9,088 bases of DNA, taken from Bacteroidota bacterium (lineage in GTDB: Bacteria; Bacteroidota; Bacteroidia; Flavobacteriales; Flavobacteriaceae). The DNA lies in assembly GCA_023393485.1 (NCBI GenBank), contig JAEWLD010000149.1:1-9088 (forward strand), read 5' to 3'. Position 1 is the stretch's first letter. Every line of letters starts with the position of its first letter. This document shows positions 1 to 6,631 of the stretch, one piece after another. A model generated the notes under the pieces. That model did no database searches, was not told the DNA's origin, and was given only the letters and a program-made list of their open reading frames with translations. A program made the position numbers and the translations under genes.

Positions 1-1044
1 GTGGTATTCTTTGGGGCGTGCTAGGCGATAAAAAAGGACGCCTGTCTGTTTTGTTCGGATCGATCCTGGTTTATTCGCTTGCCAATATCGCATGCGGTTT
101 CCTGCCTCAAATAGATTTCGCCGACAAAGTGACGTTGTACGCCGGATTGCGTTTTATTGCAGGCGTTGGCCTGGCTGGCGAACTCGGCGCCGGAATCACG
201 TTGGTTTCGGAAAGCTTACCGAAAGAGTTGCGGGCAATCGGCACTTCAATCGTAGCGGGATTCGGACTGATGGGCGCCGTTGTGGCACAGCTCACTGTTG
301 AAATGGCCGGCAGCTGGACCACGGCTTATTTCATTGGCGGCGGACTCGGCTTGCTGTTGCTGCTTTTGCGCGTCGGCGTTTTTTGAAAGCGGATTGTTCA
401 GGCAACTCGAGAACAATCACGCCGTCCAAAAAGGGAATTTCTTTTCATTGTTTACCAATAGGCGACGGCTGATCAAATATCTCAAATGCATCGCGATTGG
501 GCTGCCGACATGGTTTTGCGTCGGGATTTTGGCGGTTATGGGCAATCAGTTTGCGCCAGCGCTCGGTATAGAGAAAATCGAACCCGGCAAGGCAATCATG
601 TGGTCTTACATCGGCATTTCAGTCGGCGATTTGGGCAGCGGGTTGATTTCACACGCGCTCCATTCGCGCAAAAAAGCGATTTTTTACATGATGCTTTTTA
701 CCGTTATCGGAGTGGCACTGATGCTTTTTGGCGGCGCAACCACAGAAAACCGGTATTACTTCTTTTGCGCATGGCTTGGCCTGGGCACAGGTTATTGGGC
801 GATGTTTGTGACCGTTGCCGCAGAGCAATTCGGCACCAACATCAGAAGTACGGCCACAACCACGGTTCCCAATATGGTGCGCGGCCTTGTACCGGTGATG
901 TTGCTCGGATTCGACTTTTTCAAAACGGATTACGGCGTGATTGCGTCGGCAGTAATTGTCGGGATTGTTGTGTTTTTCCTCGGCATTTATTCCACGCTGA
1001 CCGTTGCGGAAACCCACGGAAAGGAAATGGATTTCATCGAATGA
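1..1044 (+). pseudogene. MFS transporter, 5' part outside window, frameshifted
   Basis: This is the C-terminal portion of a 12-helix major facilitator superfamily permease of the inner membrane; substrate unknown. The reading frame enters at base 3. It begins with the conserved loop 2-3 signature (G-x-L-x-G-V-L-G-D-K-K-G-R), so only about the first two helices lie outside the window. The frame runs with hydrophobic helices to a TGA at 384-386. The protein then continues in the +1 frame, starting FESGLF, through about six more helices to the TGA at 1042-1044. The break lies at six T residues (379-384); with five Ts the protein would read through as ...LRVGVFESGLF without a gap. Both halves are otherwise intact with no further stops, so this is either a recent inactivating indel or a homopolymer sequencing error. 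Substrate class cannot be read from the sequence. The downstream gene starts 65 nt later and could be independent. Confidence 0.8.
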
Positions 1045-1109
1045 AAAAAACTTTGTAACCTTTTTTTGAGTCGTTTACTCTATGACTATAGAACCAATTC
1101 AATATAGTT

Positions 1110-1493
1110 ATGGAAACTTCAAATTCAAACCAGACTTTAAGGTCTGTATTCACGCTGCTGAAATTCACTTACGGCATTGTCCCGATTGTCGCAGGGCTCG
1201 ACAAATTCACTGAACTATTGACCGATTGGGATCAATATCTCAATCCAGATCTGGCCGGCATGCTGCCGTTTGAACCGCACACTTTCATGCTGATTGTTGG
1301 CGTGATCGAAATTGTGGCAGGTATCATTGTCCTGGCCAGACCAACTATCGGCGGACTGATTGTAGCGGCGTGGCTTACCCTGATTGCACTGACTTTGCTC
1401 GCCGGCGGAATGTTCCTGGATGTTGCGGTTCGCGATCTTGTGATGGCGATCGGCGCTTACTCCATGACGCGGCTGGCACGGGTAACTTCGTAA
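1110..1493 (+). CDS. DoxX-like small four-helix membrane protein
   Basis: The 127-residue integral membrane protein has four predicted helices at about residues 12-30, 57-76, 80-102 and 105-120. Their size and arrangement match DoxX-like/DUF families of small bacterial membrane proteins. Charged residues sit at helix ends in the way typical of that group: a GLDKF motif after helix 1 (residues 29-33), a Glu in helix 2 (E67) and an Arg-Asp pair before helix 4 (R108, D109). There is no signal peptide beyond helix 1. The biochemical role of these proteins is mostly undefined. The stop codon lies 20 nt before the ATG of the ECF sigma factor gene, so the two are very probably co-transcribed. By position, the membrane protein could sense or modulate signals for that sigma factor, but this is inference from adjacency. 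The family call rests on topology and motif resemblance and is moderate. Confidence 0.7.
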   Translation: METSNSNQTLRSVFTLLKFTYGIVPIVAGLDKFTELLTDWDQYLNPDLAGMLPFEPHTFMLIVGVIEIVAGIIVLARPTIGGLIVAAWLTLIALTLLAGGMFLDVAVRDLVMAIGAYSMTRLARVTS

Positions 1494-1513
1494 AAAATTG
1501 CGTAACTTTAAAC

Positions 1514-2173
1514 ATGGAGAATCCGCAATATTCCGATACTGAAATTATCTCAAAAGTGATTGCCGGACAAACCGGGTTATACGAAATCCTGATCAGGCGG
1601 TATAACCCGTTTTTGTATAAAACCGGACGTTCGTACAATTACGGCCACGAAGACACGCAGGATTTAATGCAGGAAAGTTTTATCGACGCCTACCTGAACC
1701 TGCCGAAATTTGAAGGCCGCGCGTCATTCAAGACCTGGCTCATTAAGATTATGCTCAACAAATGCTGGCACCGCAACCAGAAGGCAAGCGCAAAACGCGA
1801 AGTCAGGATGTCTGTGCAAGAATACCCTGTGCTGTATGCATCGGCCGATACCGAAGATATCATGAATAAAGAATTGAATACGATTATCGAAAAATCGCTG
1901 TCGGCCATTCCCGAAACCTACCGCATGGTCTTTGCGCTGCGCGAAATCAATGGGTTATCTGTGGCCGAAACCGCCGAAACCCTTGACATCACCGAGGCCA
2001 ACGTCAAAGTCAGGCTGAACCGCGCCAAGTCAATGCTTCGCACCGAAATCGAAAAATCGTATTCAACAGATGAAATTTACGATTTCAACCTCATTTACTG
2101 CGATGCGATCGTGAACAACGTCATGGCGCATATCGCCGCAATCGAATCTGAAAAATTAAGGCGCCGGTTGTAA
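1514..2173 (+). CDS. ECF-type RNA polymerase sigma factor with C-terminal extension
   Basis: The 219-residue protein is a sigma-70 family group 4 (ECF) factor, which directs RNA polymerase to a specific promoter set. The sigma2 region covers about residues 24-92, with the acidic D-L-M-Q-E-S-F core helix (50-56) and an F-K-T-W-L segment (72-76). The sigma4 region covers about 128-180, with a helix-turn-helix near 148-170 (LSVAETAETLDITEANVKVR). Past sigma4 a further 39 residues carry an I-Y-C-D-A-I-V motif (C196). A similar Cys-Asp-x-x-V tail is known from a subset of ECF factors lacking a dedicated anti-sigma. The start is ATG 1514, since the open frame further upstream overlaps the preceding gene and adds unrelated sequence. 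There is no clear Shine-Dalgarno. No anti-sigma gene lies downstream; lipA follows with its own candidate promoter. The preceding DoxX-like gene is the probable operon partner. Confidence 0.9.
   Translation: MENPQYSDTEIISKVIAGQTGLYEILIRRYNPFLYKTGRSYNYGHEDTQDLMQESFIDAYLNLPKFEGRASFKTWLIKIMLNKCWHRNQKASAKREVRMSVQEYPVLYASADTEDIMNKELNTIIEKSLSAIPETYRMVFALREINGLSVAETAETLDITEANVKVRLNRAKSMLRTEIEKSYSTDEIYDFNLIYCDAIVNNVMAHIAAIESEKLRRRL
1573..1614 (+). other. terminator-like hairpin inside the sigma factor coding sequence
   Basis: A perfect 10-bp inverted repeat, CGGGTTATAC (1573-1582) and GTATAACCCG (1600-1609), is separated by a 17-nt loop and followed directly by five Ts (1610-1614). The loop itself contains the perfect 10-base palindrome CCTGATCAGG (1588-1597). 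It has the form of an intrinsic terminator but sits about 60 nt into the sigma factor gene, over codons 20-34. It could cause attenuation or RNA-level control, or it could be a by-product of the coding sequence. The structure is seen; the function is not established. Confidence 0.4.
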
Positions 2174-2184
2174 AGTGGCCGGCG
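2162..2184 (+). other. GC-rich hairpin across the sigma factor stop codon
   Basis: CGCCGG (2162-2167) and CCGGCG (2179-2184) form a 6-bp GC-only stem with an 11-nt loop that contains the TAA stop region of the sigma factor gene. No T run follows, so it is not a standard intrinsic terminator. It may protect the 3' end of the message or be fortuitous. Confidence 0.25.
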
Positions 2185-2233
2185 GCAAGCCATTTCGGTC
2201 AGGACAACGGTACTTTTCAATCACTTTATTCGT

Positions 2234-2241
2234 TATCTTTG
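2234..2241 (+). promoter_or_regulatory. candidate Bacteroidota -7 promoter element for lipA
   Basis: TATCTTTG at 2234-2241 is a perfect match to the Bacteroidota housekeeping -7 consensus TAnnTTTG. It lies 43 nt before the lipA ATG, which would give a short leader of roughly 35 nt. The expected upstream TTG near -33 is not well conserved here (only T-rich sequence around 2212-2218), so the assignment rests on the -7 box and its location. Confidence 0.5.
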
Positions 2242-2284
2242 CACTGACTTTCGCTAACGTAAACAGGCGGAGTCAATTCCGGCT

Positions 2285-3154
2285 ATGGAAAATGTCCTCG
2301 ATAACAATACTACGATCGCCAAGCCAAAATGGCTCAAGGTAAAGCTGCCGATCGGGCAGAAATACACCGAGCTGCGCGGATTGGTAGACAAATACAAACT
2401 CAACACGATCTGTACCTCTGGCAGTTGCCCTAACATGGGCGAATGCTGGGGCGAAGGCACGGCGACGTTCATGATCCTGGGAAACATCTGTACGCGTTCG
2501 TGCGGATTTTGCGGCGTCAGAACCGGCCGTCCCGAAACCGTTGACTGGGATGAGCCTGAAAAAGTGGCGCGCTCGATCAAGATCATGAACATCAGGCATG
2601 CGGTAGTGACCAGCGTTGACCGCGACGATTTGAAAGACATGGGTTCGATTATCTGGGTCGAGACCGTCAAGGCGATTCGGCGCATGAATCCCGAAACGAC
2701 ACTTGAAACGCTGATTCCCGATTTTCAGGGCAACGAGCGCAACCTCGACAGGATTGTTGAAGCCGACCCCGAAGTCGTGTCGCATAACATGGAAACCGTG
2801 CGCAGGCTAACGCGCGAAGTCCGCATCCAGGCAAAATATGACCGCAGCCTCGCGGTTTTGAAATATCTCAAGGAAAACGGCATTCGCCGCACTAAATCCG
2901 GCATCATGTTGGGCCTCGGCGAAACTGAGGAAGAAGTCATCCAAACGATGCGCGATTTACGCGATGCAAACGTCGATGTCGTGACCATCGGCCAATATTT
3001 GCAGCCATCGAAAAAACACTTGCCCGTCAAGGAATTCATCACGCCTGAACAATTTAAGAAATACGAAGAAATCGGTAAGGAAATGGGCTTCAGGCATGTG
3101 GAGAGCGGGGCGCTTGTCCGCTCGTCTTATCATGCACAGAAACATATTTTATAG
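2285..3154 (+). CDS. lipA: lipoyl synthase
   Basis: LipA is a cytosolic radical SAM enzyme that inserts two sulfur atoms at C6 and C8 of protein-bound octanoyl groups. It makes the lipoyl cofactor of pyruvate and 2-oxoglutarate dehydrogenases and the glycine cleavage system. The 289-residue length is usual for the family. Both iron-sulfur clusters are visible: the sacrificed auxiliary cluster motif C43-x4-C48-x5-C54 (C-T-S-G-S-C-P-N-M-G-E-C-W) and the radical SAM motif C69-x3-C73-x2-C76. The conserved C-terminal R-S-S-Y-H is present, whose serine ligates the auxiliary cluster in characterised LipA proteins. No active-site change is seen. The start is the ATG at 2285, preceded by a candidate promoter and a purine-rich AGGCGGAG about 12 nt upstream. 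lipB is not in the window, and the gene appears to be its own transcription unit. Confidence 0.97.
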   Translation: MENVLDNNTTIAKPKWLKVKLPIGQKYTELRGLVDKYKLNTICTSGSCPNMGECWGEGTATFMILGNICTRSCGFCGVRTGRPETVDWDEPEKVARSIKIMNIRHAVVTSVDRDDLKDMGSIIWVETVKAIRRMNPETTLETLIPDFQGNERNLDRIVEADPEVVSHNMETVRRLTREVRIQAKYDRSLAVLKYLKENGIRRTKSGIMLGLGETEEEVIQTMRDLRDANVDVVTIGQYLQPSKKHLPVKEFITPEQFKKYEEIGKEMGFRHVESGALVRSSYHAQKHIL

Positions 3155-3284
3155 AAGAAAGACCGCTGCGCTGAAAGAAGAAAGACGCTTCGCTAAAAGA
3201 AATAAGACGGGAATATCTGAATCTTTGACATCTTTCAGCGAAGCGATCTTTCAGTGAAACGGTCTTTTCTCTTTTTTCTTTTTT
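3155..3284. repeat. four-copy inverted repeat block between lipA and gap
   Basis: A motif of about 22 nt built on GAAAGAC-CGCTnCGCTnAAAG occurs twice head-to-tail (3155-3177 and 3178-3199) and twice in inverted orientation (3232-3247 and 3249-3269). The inner arms, 3186-3200 against 3231-3245, match at 14 of 15 positions. The outer arms, about 3155-3179 against 3246-3270, match at roughly 19 of 25. The central loop is about 30 nt (3201-3230). The right arm runs into a T-rich tract (3264-3284) that ends exactly at the gap start codon. It could act as a terminator or 3' stabiliser for lipA, or be a dispersed chromosomal repeat. It starts immediately after the lipA stop. Confidence 0.75.
3220..3227 (+). 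promoter_or_regulatory. weak candidate -7 element for gap
   Basis: AATCTTTG in the loop of the repeat block differs from TAnnTTTG at one position. Transcription starting a few bases downstream would give gap a leader of about 50 nt carrying only the right repeat arm. No TTG is seen at the expected -33 distance. This is the best candidate found in the gap, but it is weak. Confidence 0.25.
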
Positions 3285-4283
3285 ATGACTAAAACAAAAA
3301 TCGCCATCAACGGATTCGGCCGCATCGGACGCAATCTCCTGCGCCTTCTAACTGAGCACCCAACGATCCAAGTGGTCGCGATCAATGACATCGCCGATAA
3401 TAAAACAATGGCGCATCTGCTTAAATACGACAGCATCCACGGGATTTTGCCTTTGGAAGTTTCGTCTGATGAAAATGGTATCGTCGTCGGCGGCAGGCCT
3501 ATAAAATTCTTTCACGAAAAAAGCATCGCCAATCTTGACTGGAAATCGCTCGATATCGATGTTGTCGTAGAATCCACAGGCAAATACAAAACATTTGCAG
3601 ACATTAATGCGCACATTCTTTCGGGCGCCAAAAAGGTAATTCTTTCAGCGCCGGCCGAAGTTCCCGAGATCAAAACCGTTGTACTCGGTGTCAACGACCA
3701 CATTCTCGACGGCACCGAGAAAATCATTTCAAACGCCAGCTGTACCACTAACAATGCCGCGCCGATGATTAAAGTCATCAAAGATTTATGCGGAATTGAA
3801 ATGGCGTACATCACGACCGTTCACTCCTACACTACAGACCAAAGTCTGCACGACCAGCCGCACCGCGATTTGCGTCGGGCGCGCGCGGCATCGCAGTCAA
3901 TCGTCCCGACGACCACCGGCGCAGCCAAAGCCTTGAACAATATTTTCCCCGAAATGGAAGGTAAAATCGGTGGTAGCGGCATCCGCGTTCCGGTTCCAGA
4001 CGGTTCGCTTACAGACATCACTTGTTACGTCGAACGCGAAGTATCGATCGACGAGATCAATGCGGCTTTTAAGACCGCTTCCGAAAATGAGTTGAAAGGC
4101 ATTCTCGCCTATACCGAAGACCCGATTGTTTCTGTCGATATTCTCGGCAACCGCAATTCATGCCTTTTTGATGCGCAGCTGACTTCGGCAATTGGAAAAA
4201 TGGTGAAGGTTGTGGGTTGGTATGACAATGAAATTGGGTATTCGTCGAGAATTGTTGACTTGATTGGAAGAATCTGGAAATAG
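3285..4283 (+). CDS. gap: type I glyceraldehyde-3-phosphate dehydrogenase
   Basis: This cytosolic glycolytic enzyme oxidises and phosphorylates glyceraldehyde-3-phosphate to 1,3-bisphosphoglycerate with NAD+. The 332-residue length is normal. The N-terminal Rossmann motif N-G-F-G-R-I-G-R (9-16) is followed by the acidic D35 after the second strand, which in this family favours NAD+ over NADP+. The catalytic Cys is C153 in A-S-C-T-T-N and the activating His is H180 in T-V-H-S-Y-T. The phosphate-binding R-A-R-A-A-S-Q and the C-terminal W-Y-D-N-E-I-G-Y-S are intact. The ATG at 3285 is the natural start because the G-F-G-R motif falls at the usual distance. Flavobacteria often carry more than one gap gene, so this may be one of several paralogues. 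It is followed by a strong twin-hairpin terminator and has no operon partner downstream. Confidence 0.97.
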   Translation: MTKTKIAINGFGRIGRNLLRLLTEHPTIQVVAINDIADNKTMAHLLKYDSIHGILPLEVSSDENGIVVGGRPIKFFHEKSIANLDWKSLDIDVVVESTGKYKTFADINAHILSGAKKVILSAPAEVPEIKTVVLGVNDHILDGTEKIISNASCTTNNAAPMIKVIKDLCGIEMAYITTVHSYTTDQSLHDQPHRDLRRARAASQSIVPTTTGAAKALNNIFPEMEGKIGGSGIRVPVPDGSLTDITCYVEREVSIDEINAAFKTASENELKGILAYTEDPIVSVDILGNRNSCLFDAQLTSAIGKMVKVVGWYDNEIGYSSRIVDLIGRIWK

Positions 4284-4355
4284 ACTCCGAACCAAGTTCG
4301 GAGTAAAATGATGGTTTGTTTGGGACTCCGAACTTGTTTCGGAGTCTCTGTTTTT
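4284..4355 (+). terminator. twin-hairpin terminator after gap
   Basis: Two near-identical self-complementary units follow the gap stop codon directly. Unit 1 pairs ACTCCGAAC (4284-4292) with GTTCGGAGT (4296-4304) around a 3-nt loop. Unit 2 pairs GACTCCGAA (4324-4332) with TTCGGAGTC (4338-4346) and is followed by TCTGTTTTT (4347-4355). Each unit is also nearly the reverse complement of the other, so a longer stem between them is an alternative fold. Unit 2 with its T run is the likely intrinsic terminator for gap. Confidence 0.8.
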
Positions 4356-4429
4356 AGGTCTGCCGCAAAAAACGCATTTCTCAAACCACTTTAGAACTTC
4401 CGGTTTTTTTCCTTCAGAAAATATTTAGC

Positions 4430-4437
4430 TATATTTA
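4430..4437 (+). promoter_or_regulatory. weak candidate -7 element for the histidine kinase gene
   Basis: TATATTTA differs from TAnnTTTG only at the last position and lies 30 nt before the kinase ATG, in the AT-rich leader after the gap terminator. A TTG at -33 is not evident. Some promoter is expected in 4356-4467 because gap is terminated upstream; nothing else is recognisable in that stretch. Confidence 0.25.
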
Positions 4438-4467
4438 ACCCCCGTTTTTATCGTAACGCGTTTCTGA

Positions 4468-6630
4468 ATGAGATTAGCTGTTGTGTTTTTATTTTGTACC
4501 GGACTGTTGTTCTCCCAGACAAAAACATCTGAGAAAGCAGACAGTGTAAGCCATTATCTTCAGGTAGCTAATTTCAACGCCAAAGTCAACAACTTCAAGA
4601 ATTCACTTGACTATACCCAAAAGGCCATAGACTACGCGCATGCGAACGGAGATGTAAAGGCAGAAGCGAATGCATTGTCCGCACTGGGCACATTTTACTT
4701 TGAACTCAAGAAATACGACGACGCGATTGAAAATCTCCACAAAAGCCTCCAGCTGTTCAGCACTTTAAAACCCTCGGACGAGCAAGCTTTTGCCTACTAC
4801 AATCTCGGTTTGTCATACATGGAAAAGGAAAGCTATTCGCAGGCCGAGACGAGCTTCAACCAGGCCAAATCGATTTACGAAACCATCAAAATTCCCGACG
4901 CGATTGATTTGCTCAACCTCCAAAAAGGTATCGTCTACAAGGCAAAAGGCAAATACAAGCAGGCATCGACGATTTTCAGCTCACTGATCGCCAAACCCGA
5001 TACACAGGAAAATTACGGCGTAAAGGCCGAAGCGCTTTATCAAATGGGCACGATCGAAGCCGAAAATGGCCGCAACAATCTCGCGATAAATTACATGCAA
5101 CGCGCGCTCGAACTCAACAATTTGTCTAAAAACATCGATCTCGAATCAAAGGTCTATCGTTCGATGAGCGCGGTTTACGAGGACATGTCAGATATGACGC
5201 ATGCGTTTATGTCGCTAAAAAAACACCTTGATCTCAAGGATACGATTTCTGCCTTGACGCGCGACAGGCTCGGCGCCGATGATTACGCCAAGTTCAAGGA
5301 AACCGAAAAGCTCAAAACCATCGAGCAAATGGATCGTGAAAACAAGCAGCAGCGCGACGCGAACCGGTTTGCGAAAGTGATTTCGATTTTGGCGATCGCA
5401 CTCATTTCGATTTTGTCGCTTCTGAGCTTGTCGTTGTACAAAAACAACATCATCAGGAATCAGTCTAACCTTTTGCTCAAGGAAAAAAACAACGAATTGC
5501 AGCTCGCCAAGGACAAGGCCGAAAAAGCCTCAAAGGCGCGCGCCGAATTCCTCTCGACGGTGAGCCACGAACTCCGCACGCCGCTCAATGCGATTAATGG
5601 CATCACGCACTTGCTGCTTGAGGAAAGTCCGAAAAAAACACAGCTGAATTATCTCGAATCGTTGAAATTCTCGGGCAATTATTTATTGACGTTCATCAAT
5701 GAAATCCTTGAAATCAACCGCATCGAATCAAGCAATGTCCAGGCTGAAGCGATCAATTTCAACCTCAAGTTGCTGCTTGAAAACATACAGAATTCATTGC
5801 GCGAGATGGCGCAGCAGAACAACAATAAGTACATTGTCGAGATTGATGAATCGATTCCCGACAACCTGATTGGCGACCCGACAAAGCTGTCGCAGATTTT
5901 CATCAACCTGATCAACAACGCGCTTAAATTCACCCAGAACGGTGAAGTGAAAGTCATCGCCAAACTAATGGAACTCGGCGAAGAAACAACGTCGATCTAC
6001 TTCAAGATCGTAGACACCGGAATCGGCATTCCCGAAGACAAACAGGAAACGATTTTTGACAGTTTCTCACAAGGCTCGATTGAAATCAACCGCAAATACG
6101 GCGGCACCGGGCTGGGACTGAACATCGTTAAGAAACTAATCGATATTCTCGGCGGGCAAATCCGTCTTGAAAGCAAGGTCGGCAAAGGATCGACGTTTTC
6201 ATTCGGGCTTAAATTCGGGCTTGGCTCGGCAATTTCGGTCGACGCGAATACCGACTATGACGAAACGGTTTTCGTCAACAAGAAAATCCTGCTGATCGAA
6301 GACAACAAGATCAACCAGATGATCACTAAGAAAATGCTCGAAAACAAGCAAATGCTGGTCGAAATCATCGACAATGGCGAAGATGCGATTGAAGCGGTCA
6401 AAAACAATTATTACGATTTGGTGCTGATGGACGTCCATCTTCCGGGAATCAATGGCACGATCGCAACCCAGACGATTAGGACATTTGACACCCATACGCG
6501 CATTATTGCACTGACCGCGATTTCACTCAATGAAAACCGCGAAATGTTGCTGTCTTATGGCATGAATGACGTAATTACCAAACCGTTCGATCCGGAAAAC
6601 TTCTATAAAGTCTTGGCCGCAAACGTATAA
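4468..6630 (+). CDS. hybrid sensor histidine kinase with periplasmic TPR repeats and receiver domain
   Basis: The 720-residue protein joins a sensor, histidine kinase and response-regulator receiver in one chain. An N-terminal signal sequence (about 1-16, ending F-S-Q) is followed by some five to six TPR repeats (about 34-270), which would lie in the periplasm. A helix near 304-325 spans the inner membrane, and a charged, probably coiled-coil linker leads to the kinase. The phosphoacceptor is H367 in V-S-H-E-L-R-T-P-L-N. The ATPase domain shows the N box around 479-487 (I-N-L-I-N-N-A-L-K), D-T-G-I-G-I-P (516-522) and G-G-T-G-L-G-L (545-551). The receiver has acidic E611/D612, phospho-acceptor D655, T683 and K705. 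There is no HPt domain, DNA-binding output domain or separate regulator gene nearby, so the phosphorelay partner must be encoded elsewhere. All key residues are intact. The signal is unknown. The lipoprotein gene starts 1 nt after its stop. Confidence 0.95.
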   Translation: MRLAVVFLFCTGLLFSQTKTSEKADSVSHYLQVANFNAKVNNFKNSLDYTQKAIDYAHANGDVKAEANALSALGTFYFELKKYDDAIENLHKSLQLFSTLKPSDEQAFAYYNLGLSYMEKESYSQAETSFNQAKSIYETIKIPDAIDLLNLQKGIVYKAKGKYKQASTIFSSLIAKPDTQENYGVKAEALYQMGTIEAENGRNNLAINYMQRALELNNLSKNIDLESKVYRSMSAVYEDMSDMTHAFMSLKKHLDLKDTISALTRDRLGADDYAKFKETEKLKTIEQMDRENKQQRDANRFAKVISILAIALISILSLLSLSLYKNNIIRNQSNLLLKEKNNELQLAKDKAEKASKARAEFLSTVSHELRTPLNAINGITHLLLEESPKKTQLNYLESLKFSGNYLLTFINEILEINRIESSNVQAEAINFNLKLLLENIQNSLREMAQQNNNKYIVEIDESIPDNLIGDPTKLSQIFINLINNALKFTQNGEVKVIAKLMELGEETTSIYFKIVDTGIGIPEDKQETIFDSFSQGSIEINRKYGGTGLGLNIVKKLIDILGGQIRLESKVGKGSTFSFGLKFGLGSAISVDANTDYDETVFVNKKILLIEDNKINQMITKKMLENKQMLVEIIDNGEDAIEAVKNNYYDLVLMDVHLPGINGTIATQTIRTFDTHTRIIALTAISLNENREMLLSYGMNDVITKPFDPENFYKVLAANV

Positions 6631-6631
6631 A

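Noticed and set aside
1055..1077. GTAACC ... CGTTTA resembling an ECF-type -35/-10 pair before the DoxX-like gene, which could mean autoregulation by the sigma factor
   Set aside because: The two elements start only 17 nt apart, about five short of normal ECF spacing, and CGTTTA is not a strong -10. A related GTAACTTT at 1502-1509 abuts the sigma gene ATG, too close to act as a promoter for it.
1370..1513. Possible longer start for the sigma factor, upstream of ATG 1514
   Set aside because: The extra 48 residues overlap the DoxX-like gene in another frame and resemble no sigma factor N-terminus; sigma region 2 falls at the normal distance from ATG 1514.
2254..2785. Long open frames antisense to lipA
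   Set aside because: They are the mirror of the lipA coding sequence, with no recognisable domain, start signal or codon pattern of their own.
3155..3200. Tandem ~22-nt repeats that could suggest a CRISPR fragment
   Set aside because: Adjacent copies have no spacer between them and further copies are inverted, so the layout is a hairpin repeat and not an array.
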